Shown: positions 20,710 through 32,039 of the stretch, piece after piece
How positions within the stretch are numbered: the first letter of the stretch is position 1
How the letters are laid out: the number at the start of each line of letters is the position of its first letter
Source of the DNA: Gnetum montanum
Taxonomy: Eukaryota > Streptophyta > Gnetopsida > Gnetales > Gnetaceae
Length of the DNA: 64,000 nucleotides
NCBI GenBank assembly: GCA_015680685.1
Contig: MNCI01008930.1
Coordinates: forward strand, 90,127 to 154,126
Direction of reading: 5' to 3'
Notes under the pieces: model-generated
Database searches by the model: none
What the model was told of the DNA's origin: nothing
The model's input: the letters and a program-made list of their open reading frames with translations, nothing else
Position numbers and translations under genes: made by a program

Positions 20710-22888
20710 ACCAAAAGAGCATGGCTTGTGGAGGCAAGGGGTAAGTAAGCACTTAGCATGTTTTTGACCAAGGGAAAGTCTTGGTCACATAGTTTCTTTC
20801 TAACCAGGCATGGATTAGGGGGCGCTTAAGGCTTAGGATCCTCTAGGAGGCTATTGGCTTCAACTGCTTGTTTGTGTGTATTAGCCTTAGGCGTTGCATT
20901 GGTTGTTGTAGGTGCATCACCAAGAAACTCCACCTCTAACACTTGCACCATGTCTATGTTGTGGACAGCTGAAGAGGAGGCATTATCATTGTGGATGATA
21001 ACTTGACCACCTTCATATGGAAGGTGGAATTCTTGGTGGATGGGAGAGGATATAGCTCGTAGTTAGGCTAGCCAAGGCTTGCCTAGGATTAGCTTGAGGC
21101 TTGGAATCTCTTCTATGATAGTGAAATCTACGCTAGTGGGGAATTACTCTTGTGCTACGAAGGCTAATTTGATTGTACCCTTGATGGTGACATGTGATCC
21201 GTTGAAGGATTTTAGACACATGGTTTTGGTTGGCCTGATTTCATCTACTAGGCCTAGCTTGTCGATGACAGAGTACAAGACTACATTTGTTGCTGCACCA
21301 TCATCGACATGCACTCTGCAAATGGTGCATTTCCCAACACGTATGCTAATGAACAATGGAGCTATAGTGACCTCCCCTTATTTGGGGTTGACCTTGACTA
21401 CATTGTTGTGGAATGCTAAGGATGTTGAACCTGATTCTTGTGGTGCAAGGAGTAACATCATTACATGGATGGTATTCTCATCTACAGGAATGTCCTCTAG
21501 AATAGGAATGAAGGCCAAAATCTAGGCCAACACTTGGAAGTGAGCAAATGAAGTCATCACCAAGTTGTACAAGCTCAACATTGTGTTCTTTTGCTCAAGT
21601 GTTTGTTTCACTTTGGTTAGTGTAGCTATGAAGTCCTTGTCATCAGCTATTGTGTTGGCCTTGACTTCCTCCATGTAGCTTAAGAGATGGATCTCTCATG
21701 GAGGGGACTTGGACTTGGGTTGCTTGGCCTACTTGGAGGTAGGGATCCCAATTTTCGGTTGTTGCTTGCTAGTTGTGGCCTTTGCTTCGGCCATGGGGGT
21801 TGTGAGGCACTCGTTCATCCTCTTGCATTACAATTTGGTAGGCCTACTTGAGTTGCTAGTGGGGTAGGCCCTTGAAGGAGGAGAGGTCAAGATGTTACCC
21901 ACTATTAGGCTTTGAGTAGGTGAGGGGCCATCACGTTGTGACACCCTTATGACAAATGGTGGTTTAGGAGTTGTTGTGGGGACAACTTGTTGTGGCACCT
22001 TAATGACAAAAGGTTGCTTAGTGGTTGTTGTTGCTACATCATGCTAGTTTAACATCTTATTGGATAGTTGTTGTGGGACCTTGACCACAAAGGATGTTGT
22101 GGGTGCCCAAGGTGACACTTTGATAATAAAGGAAGGCCTCTTGCTTGTGGAGGCTGAGGGGATCCTTGCCTTGTTAGGAGGCACATGGATCACAAAAGGT
22201 TGTTGCATAAGTTTAGACTTTCCACCTATGCTGATGGAGTTTATGACATAGGGGGTGTCTTCTACATTGGATTGACTCACTGCATTGAGCACTAGTTGGC
22301 CCCATTCTATCATTCTTTGTAGGTCATCTTGCAAAGCATGATAGTTGTTTGTACTGTGACCAGACATTTGGTGATAATGATAGTATTGGTCTAGTTGGAA
22401 ATGTTATGGGACTAGGGGCTTGTTTGGTACTGCTAAGGTGAGGTTCCTCAGAAGTTCACAGTACCTATCATGTTTTTGATAGCAATCTTCGATACATGCT
22501 CGTGTTGGATTTGCCCAGCTTTCGAGAGTTGCTCCAGTAGTTCAAAGGGTTCCATCGGTAGCAGTGTATACTTTGAGTGATCCTTGCACTCATAGTTGGT
22601 TCTTAGGGTGTCCCTTATTGATGTAGGCACATTGGTGCCAAAGTTGGTGCCTTTGTGAGTTAGGGACCTAGGATGCTTAGTCGTTGGGCCTTAATTGGTT
22701 GCTTTTGTGCTTGTGGCCACTATTGCCACTGTTGTGTTTTGCTTGTGCACATGTTGGTTTTTATAGGCCACGTAGGCTAGGTTATTTTTGGATTGGGTTG
22801 CCTCTTCTATGCCTTTCATTTGGGAAAATGCTTGGCTAAGAGACTTTGGGGCTAGGTAATATAGTTTGGACTTGATGAAGTCATTCAT
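20710..22888 (-). pseudogene. E3 gag (C-terminal part) and protease
   Basis: It begins inside the gag core (DFIKSKLYYLAP at about 22888) and runs through a knuckle region, the PFVVKVPQ-type linker (22370-21950), then LYNLVMTS and the protease. The protease has VHVDDGAATNVV with DDG at 21298-21306 and LILGKPWLA near 21080. A C-terminal tail (VEANSLLEDPKP, near 20870-20840) is also present in E4 and E5 and ends close to 20710. Several stops are present, many of them consistent with C-to-T changes in Gln, Arg or Trp codons. E8 has a different tail after its protease. Confidence 0.8.
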
Positions 22889-23640
22889 TGGGCTAAACAT
22901 TGCCCATATAAATGCACACATCCCTTGCATTTATAACATCTTTCAGTCATTTCCTTAGTTGAACTCTTATAATTTCTTTCTATAGAAGTTAGAATTTTTT
23001 TTCCTCAAACTGCCCATAATGTGAATTGAAATGATTGTATGATATTTTATTTGACTGCAACATGTATTGAGACAGAGTTACATAAATGATAATAAAATCA
23101 AGATTTCTTCACTATAACACTTGGATTAGATTAAATTTACTTTTTAGCAATTTACTTTGAATGTAATTTACTTTATGGTTATTAAATATTAAATATTACA
23201 ATTTGTTATCAATGTAAGTATGATGACGTTATGCATAATATATTAACACTTAGTAATCCTAGTAGTAGATACTTAGTTTGCCCTATGGTATACACTTGGT
23301 AACCCAACAATGTTAATATACATTTAGAATATGTACAAAAATTGGGAATGGATGCTCCATGTTTAGGCTAGTTTAGTTAATTAAATAGTTAATTTAAATA
23401 TTAAAATTTCATTTATTTATCATTTACTAGACATAGAAAGTAATAAAAATAATAAAAATGAATATCTTACACCTCAATCACACTTAATCATACCTATAGA
23501 TTAACATAAGTATTAGGTGGGAAGATAATGATTAGCAAACACATCTTTTACCATCTAATGATATTAGCCACTTCAGTAAAATGAAGTTCATGGAATTCGA
23601 TTAGATTGCGTGTAATGTTAGTGTTTCATGTGGATGGGCA
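22889..23640 (+). repeat. Second E2-related LTR fragment, plus orientation
   Basis: It begins at the TATA region (CATATAAATGCACACATCCC) and has the same order of blocks as 17157-17640: a GTTAGAATTTTT block, AACTGCCCATAATG, then AGTAATCCTAGTAGTAGATAC, ACTTGGTAACCC and GGAATGGATGCTCC. The upstream part is missing at the junction with E3. Confidence 0.6.
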
Positions 23641-23930
23641 TAGGGAATATTTGATGCTCATCATTAGCGTTGTTCTCAGGCACTCCTTTAAGTTAAGTGT
23701 GTTAAATATTATTAGATAGTGAAATCATACAAAGTTTTTGTAAAATGAAATAACATATTATTCTTTAGAATAATAATAATAATAATAATATTTTATCAAG
23801 GCATACTTTATTAAAATAAACTAAGATGTTTTCTTCTCAAAGGAATATTTCACCACCACTTGTCAATGTCTCCAACCAACAACAAGACAGAATTAGAAAG
23901 AATACTAGTGAGACACCTCAACAACTAAAG
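23641..23930. other. Spacer with an (AAT)n microsatellite
   Basis: AAT repeats about six times at 23770-23790. Nothing else is recognised before the E4 LTR. Confidence 0.6.
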
Positions 23931-25669
23931 TGTAATGACTAAAAATGTCGGTGGTTGCAATCACTGAGGGATCAACGGATGCATAACCTTAACCTTACCT
24001 TTATGCGAGGGCCTTGCTGGAAATGGAGGTTGAGTACCCTAAATGGTCTTGTTAATTGAATAGGGACTTTGCTGATTACAACCAGGGGGTGGCATGGTTA
24101 GTTAAAATGCAAATGCAAGTGATGTGAAACAATACTAAGTGTCAAAGTGGTGCTTCGTGATGCTAAGTGTAGAGCATAGCCATGAAATGGGGGTGAGTGT
24201 AGCTAAGGATTTTGACTAAAATGAGGGTGCCAACCCATGGAGACTACTGCTTGAGCATAGTATAGCATGATGGTGCATGAAAACATGCAAAATGATACAA
24301 GAAAAATGCAAGAAAATTGTAGAAATAAGAGAGATAAATGGAACACCACCCGAAATGGGAGCGTAGTTAACTCCAACAGGGTCTTAGAAGGTACACAGTG
24401 TATAATAGGTGTAGTGGAAGCCTAGTCACAGTCTCGATGGTGTTGGGCTGTGAAGTTTAGCACTTACTATGATGGATTGTGCTTATCGGACTGGCTACTA
24501 CAATGTACCGTGTGGTGCAGGGATGCCACAAGACTGTTGTGTACTATGCGATATAGGGCTGCAATGGGGCTACAGTGTACTATGTGGTGTATGGATGCCA
24601 TGGGACTACTGTGTACTGTGCGATACCATTGTGAATTGTGCAGTGCAGATATGCCTCTTTGTTAGTGTGGTGTGCTATGGGTCTCATTCACCCACAAAGC
24701 TAAATGCCAAGATGTCAAAAGACCAAATGCCAAATGAAAGTGCCAACTGCCAACAACTTGAAAAGATGGAAGCTCCTTTCCCCCTTTAAAAAATTAGGGA
24801 ACATGGGTATTTATAGGGCTAAGGTTAACCCAAAATGTAGATTGGGTGCCATGTGGTAATGTGGTAGGTGGGACTATAAGAAAAATTTAGAAAATCTTCT
24901 AAGTTTGAAGGTGACCAGAAAAAGATCAAAAAGTTTTCTAAATCTAGTTGTTATATTCACTTTGTGTTATGCACGAGACATGGGACACTACCCAGGAATA
25001 GGGCATAGCATGGACACTTAGAAAAATATGGTAAAAATTGTAGTATTTGTTCTTACTATGCTAGTTATGCTCTAGAGTGTAGTAGGAGGGGTAGCCTCAA
25101 GAGTTAGAAAATTTGCCAAATGCCTCTTCCATGCTGAGCTAGCTTGATAGCTTCTAACTTAACACTTAGGCAAAACTGGCCACTAAGGTGCTGGCTATGA
25201 TGGATATGCTCTAGAGCATAGCATGTGCAATGGTAGCATAGCACAACACTTAGAAAATTATGCAAAACTAGCCATTTGTGTGTTGGCTATGCTTGCTACA
25301 CTCTAGAGTGTAGTAAGATACAATGCTAGAGCATAACATCTATAGTGCCATAGTGTAATAGCTATAGTTTTGGAGTGTAATAGTTATAGTGCCAAAGTGT
25401 AGCATAACACCTAGAAAAATTTTTGCAACTTGTGTCATCATTTTGAAACTTAGCAAAAATTGCAAAAAATTGGCTGGTGGAGAATGTGGTCCTAGCACAA
25501 ACAAATTTGTAGAAAGTGTTATCATTGTCACACTTAAAAACTTTTTGCAAATTTGGCAGTTAGAGCTAACTACACTCAACACTTATAAAAATTTGGGCAA
25601 AGTGCCATCGTTTTGACACTTAGCCAAATTTGTAGTCACAACACTGAGACAAAATTTTGTGGTGTTTTA
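23931..25669 (-). repeat. E4 3' LTR (1739 bp)
   Basis: The plus strand starts TGTAATGACTAAAAATG, nearly the same as E3, and ends GTGGTGTTTTA, one base off the family terminus. A TATA box is at 24805-24816 (minus TATAAATACCC). Palindrome-rich sequence (TGCTCTAGAGCATAGC type) is at 24930-25400. The purine tract AACAAAGAGGGACC (minus) is immediately outside. Confidence 0.83.
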
Positions 25670-26822
25670 ATGGTCCCTCTTTGTTGACATCTGGAGGAGT
25701 GGCCCAAGAGACGTCGACAAAGAATTGCAAAAAACCATAGCAAATGTGGCACCAACATCACTCATTGGTACTAGATTAGGTGTCATTTCACCATGTTCAA
25801 GAGTGCTATGAATAAGGGTATGTTGGGGCAAAGTGTGTAGGTAATGTGCTAAGGAGATGAAATGCAAGCATAGGAAATAAAGTGCAAACAATGTATCTTG
25901 ATGCAAGATGTAAAGTTAGCACAGTTGAAGGTGACCATGGCATGAAGTGACTTGCCCTTGAAACATTGACCTCTCATTGAAGTGCTCATGAGAGAGTCAA
26001 AGTTGATCCAAGGCTAGGCTAGTTGCAAAGTTGCAGCATTGTCAATTTTCTTAGGGATGTGCTTTTCCTTGTTCTCAATTTTTTTTTGTTTTTTCTTCTT
26101 TTCTTTATTGCGAGGTGAACTCTCATTGGGTTTGGCTAATTGCTAATTACTACTTACAAGGTGTGGGCCACTGAGTAAATGGGATTTATTTTAATGTAAT
26201 TGCATTACATTTGTAGGATAGGTGTTTCCTCCTTGGGATGAGTTGAATTACATCTACTTGGATCTTAACTAGCTAACAAAGGCTTCCCATGGGATAAGTT
26301 GCATTACATCTACCATGGGTTCTATGGTTGACATGAGGAGGATGCCATATGCATCATAGTGCATATGCATTAGAGGGATCTACAATCATGATTTTACGGG
26401 GAATGAAAGCCTATTAGGATGAAGGAGTAGATGTGTGTAGGTTGTAATGGGATGAGGGGGATGTGCACACTTGAGTGGATTAACTAGTCCAATCATGCAG
26501 ATTAGAGTGATGTGATGACTTGCTGCTATGATGAGATGCATCTTTTCATGACCACCTCTAAGGCTTCATCCTACAAACATAACTTCAAGAATATAAGAAA
26601 ACCACATAACATGACATGTAAATGTAAATTCTAGATGTGAAGATGTTGGAAGTGATGGATGTGAAGATGCTACAAATGAGTCAAATGTTGTGTGAGTTGC
26701 AATGCTTAGGAAGCTAGTGAAAGTGTTAGGGAAAAGATACTACGAGTCCTCTAAAGGCTACACCAATGGTAGGTTCTTCAAAACATCAGTAGAATGGTGG
26801 GAGGCAATGATGTTGTGAGTGT
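25670..26822 (-). other. E4 noncoding region between 3' LTR and dyad array
   Basis: Equivalent to 18885-20030 of E3 and collinear with it. No pol motif or supported ORF. Confidence 0.55.
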
Positions 26823-27012
26823 GCGAACCTAGTTTAAGGTCTTGGAAGACTGTGGAGTGCTAGTTTATAGTCCTAGCAGATTACTTTGTGCTAGTTTAGC
26901 ATTGTAGCAGATGAGCTATTGTGCCTGCTTAATGTCATTACCCAAGGATGATCTATGCTAGTTTATAGTCATAGCGGACTATTTATGCTATTTTTTTGCA
27001 TCATAGTGGATG
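26823..27012 (-). repeat. E4 dyad array II (about six units)
   Basis: Plus-strand units include GGTC-TTGGAA-GACT, AGTC-CTAGCA-GATT, CATT-GTAGCA-GATG, AGTC-ATAGCG-GACT and CATC-ATAGTG-GATG, most preceded by a TAGTTTA box. All have a 6-bp spacer. Imperfect arms differ by changes that still allow G-T pairing. Confidence 0.82.
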
Positions 27013-27159
27013 AGTGCTTACCTTGCTTATGTGAGGTGCAATGCTGCATGCATAGTCATGTTGTATGCTTACAAGATCTTGTGAAAATCAACTAGAAAAA
27101 CAACATCACACAATAACTATGCAAAAAAGTTAAAATTCACAAATGAAAGGAAGGCAATG

Positions 27160-27310
27160 TGAGAAGTGATAGTTTTGGGCCATTTTAGGCTATAGCAATA
27201 GTTTAAAGCCATTTTGTGGTGTGTGTGCTAGTTTAAGGCTATTTTAGGCCACAAAAATAGTTTAAGGCCATCTCGGTCCATTGCTAGTTTAAGAACTTTT
27301 TGGGCCATAT
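27160..27310 (-). repeat. E4 dyad array I (five units)
   Basis: TAGTTTAA boxes followed by GGCC-ATTTTA-GGCT, AGCC-ATTTTG-TGGT, GGCT-ATTTTA-GGCC and weaker copies. These use GGCC-type arms, as array I of E8 does, whereas array II uses AGTC/GGTC/CATC arms. Confidence 0.75.
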
Positions 27311-27494
27311 GTTTTTGTAGTTTTTTTATTTTTTTTATTTCTATGTGTTTTTGATGTTTTTCAAATGAAATGCATAAGGTATGTGGATGGATGCATAAAC
27401 AAAGTAGAAATGTGTGAACAAAGTGAAGTCGTGTGTAAATTAGGTAAGCAAGTGAAATGTAAATGCATGAACAAATGCAATGCAAGGAAAAACC

Positions 27495-29016
27495 AAAAAA
27501 GCATGGCTCATGGAGGCAAGGGGTAAGTAGGTGCTTAGTGCATTTTTGGCTAAGGAAAAGTCTTGGTCACATAGTTTCTTCCTAATTAAGCACGGATTAC
27601 AGAGTGTGCAAGGCTTAGGGTCCTCTAGGAGGCTGTTGGCTTCAATCACTCATTTAGGTGTGTTACCTTAGGATTGTGTTGGTTGTCGTAGGTGTACCAC
27701 CAAGAAAATCCACCTTCAACACTTGCTCCATGTCTATGTTGTAGGGAGATGGAGGAAGAAAGTTATCATTATGAATGATAACTTGACTACCCTCATATGG
27801 AAGGTGGATTTCTTGATGGATGGGAGAGGAGATGACCTATAGTTGGGCTAGCTAAGGCCTACCCAAGATCATGTTGATGCCTAACATCTCCTCTATGACA
27901 GTGAAATCTACACTAGTTGGGAATTGCTTTTCTTTCACGAAGGATAAATGGATTGTACCCCTAATGGTGATGCATGATTTTTTGAAGAATTTTAGACATG
28001 ATATTTTGGTTGGCCTGATTTCATTTGCCAAGCCTAGCTTGTCGATGATAGAGTATAGAACTATGTTTGTTGCTGCACCATCATCAACATGCACTTTGCG
28101 AATGGTGCACTACCCAACACGTATGCTAATTGATAATGGAGCTATAGTGGCCTCCCCTCATTCAGGGTTAACCTTAACTACATCATCATGAAATGCTACG
28201 GATGTTGAACTGAATTCCTATGATGCAGGGGCAACATCATTGTATAGATGGTGTTCTCATCTATAGGGATGTCCTCTATAACAAGAACGAAGGCCAACAT
28301 CTAGGCTAATGCTTGGCGGTGAGCAGATGAGGTCATGACCATGTCATAAGGGCTTAACATTGTGTTCTTTTGCTTGAGTGTTTGTTTCACATGGGCTAGT
28401 GTAGCTGGAAAGTCCTTATCATCAGACATTATGTTGGCCTTGACTTCCTTCATGTGGCTTGAGAGATGGGTCTCTCACGGAGGGGACTTGGGCTTGGGTT
28501 GTTTGGCCTACTTGGGGGTTAGAGCCCTAGTGTTCAGTTGTCACTTACTAGTTATGGCCTTTACTTTGGGCATGGGGGTTGTGAGATGCTCGTTTGTCCT
28601 CTTGCATTGAAATTTAGTAGGCATACATGGGTTGCTAGTGCAATCAGCCCTTGAAGAAGTAGAGACCAAGACATTACCCACTATTAGGCTTTGGGTAGGT
28701 AAGGGGCCATCACATTATGACACCCTTATGACAAACGGTGGTTTAGGAGTTATTGCAGGGCCATCTTATTGTGGCACCTTGATGATGAAAGGTTGCTTAA
28801 TAGTTGTTTCTGCTATATCATGCAAGTTTAATGTATTAGAAAATAGTTGGTTTGGTTGCCAGTTTAACATATTAGCAGATGATTGTTGTGGGACCTTGAA
28901 CACAAATGGTGTTGTGGGCATCCAAGGTGGCACTTTGATAACAAAGGAGGGCCTCTTGCTTGTGGAGGCTAAGGGGATCCTTGCCTTGCTAGGAAACACT
29001 TGTATGAAAAAAGGTT
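27495..29016 (-). pseudogene. E4 protease and gag linker
   Basis: Contains the PFVIKVPQ/PFVFKVPQ linker repeats (29016-28760), a decayed middle, then the protease with VDDGAATNIVLYSIIDKLGL (DDG at 28077-28085) and an ILGRP motif near 27855. The conserved tail EANSLLEDPKPCTL is at about 27640-27600. Stops and small frame changes are scattered through it. Upstream gag is missing because of the E5 junction. Confidence 0.78.
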
Positions 29017-30355
29017 TGTAGTGACAGAAAACGTCAGTGGCTAGAAACACTGAGAGGTCTTCGGGCGCACAACCTAACCCTGAATCCGCATGAGGGTCAT
29101 GCTGGAGAGAAAAGATTTAGGGTGCCCTAAATGGTCTGGTCAATCAGACAGGAACTTAACCGGTGTACAATAACCCTTTTGCAAACAATGATTTAAAATG
29201 GAATACTTGGTGGTAAAATAAAAAGAATATGTGATGTGCACAACAGTAGACATGATTGAACGCTTGACAATGCCAAAAAAAAGAAATAAATAAATAAATG
29301 CTATAATTAGACAAAAAGAGAGTTTGAATAGGAAGATGCACCACTCCAAAAAGGGGTAAATATATTCAGAGTGTACAATAGGCACAATAGGAGCACAATC
29401 GCAACCTCGGTGGTGTCAGGCTGTGAAATCTAGTGCTCACTATGATAAACTCAACCTACTAGATTGATAATCAGGGTGTACTATGTGATGTTCCACTAGG
29501 CTACAATGGAGCTACAATGCACCATGCAATGTAGTTATGCCTCTCTATTGGTGTGGTGTACTCTAGGTCTCGTTCGTCCATGGAGCTAGGTGCCAAGATG
29601 CCAAAATGCTAAATGCCTTACTAGTGAAGAAAAATGGAAGCCTCCCCTCTTTTCTTCCCCTCCTCTTTCAAAAGATGGCGTAGAGGTATTTATAGGTCTA
29701 GGGTTAGTCCAAAATGCGGATTAGGTGCCACGTGGTAGTGTGGTGGGTGTTACACTGTAACGCTACGCTACACTGTAGCACCGGGTGTTGCATTGTAGTG
29801 CTATGTAATGCACTGTAGCATTGGGTATTGCACTGTAGTGTTACACTACACAATGTAGTGCTACAGTACGCATTGGGTATTGCATTGTAGCACTAGGTAT
29901 TGCACTGTAGCGCTAGGTATTACACTGTGGCGCTATGCTACATAGTGTAGTAGGGTGCAAAAAGTGCCATCGTTTTGACACTTAGAAATTTTTTTCAAAT
30001 CTGGCAGTTGGTGTTGTGCTACGCTATGCAGCATAGCATGGTCTAGAAAGTGCCATCATTCTGACACTTATAAAGGTCTTGCAAATCTGGTAGTTAGTGC
30101 TATGCTATGCTACGCAATGTAACAAGTTGTTACACTGTAGTGCTACGCTATGCACTGTAGCACTACGCTACACTATAGTGCTACACTACGCATTGTAGCG
30201 CTATGCTACGCTATGCTACATAGTGTAGCAAGGTGTTACACTGTAGCACTACGCTATGCTACATAGTGTAGTAGGGTGCAGAAAATGCCATCACTCTGAA
30301 AATTAAAAAAAATCTGCAGTTGAGATGTCAAGACCCAAAATTTTGTGGTATTTCA
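29017..30355 (-). repeat. E5 3' LTR (1339 bp)
   Basis: The plus strand starts TGTAGTGACAGAAAACG and ends GTGGTATTTCA. A TATA box is at 29683-29694 (minus). The block 29745-30290 is an almost continuous array of CTGTAGC, GCTACGCTA and TGTAGTG words, including the dyad TGCTACATAGTGTAGCA near 30215 and a shortened copy near 30258. The purine tract AACAAAGAGGGG (minus) follows directly. Confidence 0.83.
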
Positions 30356-31452
30356 TTAACCCCTCTTTGTTGATGTCTGGAAGTGTGCCCTGAAAGACAT
30401 TGACAAGGAATTACAAAACACCACAACAAACATGTCACCAACATCATTTGTCAACACAAGATCAGATGTCATTTTACCATGCTCAAGAGTATTATGGAAA
30501 TAAGGTTATGCTAAGGGATAAGGGGTACAGGCAATGCTAAGGAAATAAAATTTAAATGGTGGGAACGAAATGCAAATAGTGGATCATGATATAAGATGAA
30601 AATTCAGCATGGTTGATAGTGACCAACCATGGCATGATGTGGTTTGCCCTTGAAATGTTGACCTCTTGTTGGAGTGTTTATGAGAGCATCAAAGTTCATC
30701 CAAGGATGAGCCAATTGTGAAGCTGCAGTGTTGTTGATGTTTTTGGGGCGAACCTTCTTTAGGTTCAACTTACTGCTGAATGTTAGTTGCAAGTTGGCCA
30801 TTGAGAAGATGGGCTTTGTTTCCTAGGGATGATTCATGTCACATCCACCTAGGCTTTTACCTTGCAACAGAGGCACCTCATAGGATGAATTGAGTTACAT
30901 AAACCATGGGTTCAACGATTGATATGAAGAGAATGCCATGTGTGTCACAATGCGTATGCATCAGAGGAGTGTGAAATCATGAATATGGGGAGGATGAGAG
31001 GATGTTTGGATGAATGAATGGGTGTGCATAGGTTATAACAGGGATGAGGGGGATGTGCACTCTTGAGTGGCTCAACTAGTCCTATCATGTACATCAAAGC
31101 AATGTGGTGACTTGCCACTCTGATGAGATGTACCTTCGCATGACCGCCTCCAAGACTTCATCTTGTAAACACAATTCAGAGAAAAAAAGAAAACCACAAA
31201 ATGTGAAATGTAAGTGAAAATGCCAAATGTGAACATGCCATAGGTGCTAGATGCGAAGATGCTATGAAAGTGTCAAATGTTGTGCCAGTTGCAAGTGCTC
31301 AGGAAGCCAGTGAAGGTGCCAGGGCAATGATGCTGCAAGTGTTCTGAATGCCACACTAATGGCAAGTGCACCAAAAGAATCACTAAAATGATGGGAGGTG
31401 ATGATGCTATGAGTGCTTCCAAGGTAATGGAAAGTGTTCGAATTAGATCAGC
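30356..31452 (-). other. E5 noncoding region between 3' LTR and dyad array
   Basis: Collinear with the same regions of E3 and E4; no pol motif. The minus-strand stretch 30604-30801 shares its first half with E3 and is unassigned. Confidence 0.55.
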
Positions 31453-31747
31453 TACATGCCAGTTTAAAGTCTTGGTAGACTATGAACCCAGTTTAAGGTC
31501 TTGATAGACCGTGATGTGCTAGTTTGTAGTCCTAGCAGACTATTGAATGCTAGTTTAATGTCATAGTGGATAGTGGATGTTGTGCCAGTTTAATGTCATG
31601 ACCCAAGGATGAGTTGTTGTGCCAGTTTAATGTCATGACCCAAGGACAAGCTATTGTGCCAGTTTAATGTCATGATCCAAGGGCGAGCTATGCCAGTTTA
31701 TAGTCATAGCGGACTGTCTGTGCCAGCTTATAGTCATAGTGGATTGG
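31453..31747 (-). repeat. E5 dyad array II (nine units)
   Basis: Units include AGTC-TTGGTA-GACT at 31468-31481, GGTC-TTGATA-GACC, AGTC-CTAGCA-GACT, AGTC-ATAGCG-GACT and AGTC-ATAGTG-GATT. Three consecutive units of the GTCATGACCCAAGG type look like a recent local triplication of about 46 bp. Boxes read CCAGTTTAA or CTAGTTT. Confidence 0.85.
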
Positions 31748-31904
31748 TGCTTACCCTACTTGTGTAAGGTGTGATGCTGCACACATGGTCATGTTGTGTG
31801 CCTACAATATCCTACAAAATCCAACTAGAAAGAAAACAACATCAAGAAACACCTATTGTAAACAAGGTTAAAATGTATGAATGAAAGAAAAGAAATGTAA
31901 AAAG

Positions 31905-31935
31905 TGATAGTTTTAGGCCGTTCTGGGCTATGTGT
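31905..31935 (-). repeat. E5 dyad array I (one unit)
   Basis: TAGTTTTA followed by GGCC-GTTCTG-GGCT, the same position and type as in E3. Only one unit remains. Confidence 0.6.
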
Positions 31936-32039
31936 TTTGTAGCTTTATGTTTTATGTTTTTTTTTATGTTTTCAGATGTAATACGTAAGCTAAGTGGATG
32001 GATGCATAAAAAAAATAAAACAAATATGTGAACAAAATG

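Larger units (their letters stand above)
17695..22888 (-). mobile_element. E3: gag-pro-only member of the TGAAACACC family, 5' end lost
   Basis: On the minus strand, from right to left: gag broken at 22888, linker, protease, a noncoding region with two dyad arrays, polypurine tract, and 3' LTR ending TCATTACA at 17695. No RT, RNase H or integrase lies between protease and LTR. The 5' LTR, leader and N-terminal gag are missing; the sequence changes abruptly to an E2-like LTR fragment at 22889, inside the gag codons for DFIKSK. Confidence 0.85.
23931..29016 (-). mobile_element. E4: gag-pro-only member of the TGAAACACC family, interrupted by E5
   Basis: Same order as E3: 3' LTR (23931-25669), noncoding region, dyad arrays, protease, linker. 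The coding part stops at 29016 where the E5 LTR begins (TGTAGTGACAG), in the linker codons equivalent to those of E3 near 22195. E5 was therefore probably inserted into E4; the rest of E4 would lie to the right of E5 and E8, outside the window. Confidence 0.83.

Noticed and set aside
24450-24789. Overlapping plus-strand frames rich in Cys/Trp/Leu in the E4 LTR
   Set aside because: They lie in the 3' LTR over short repeats of TGTACTGTG-like words, with no homologous open frame in E3 or E5.
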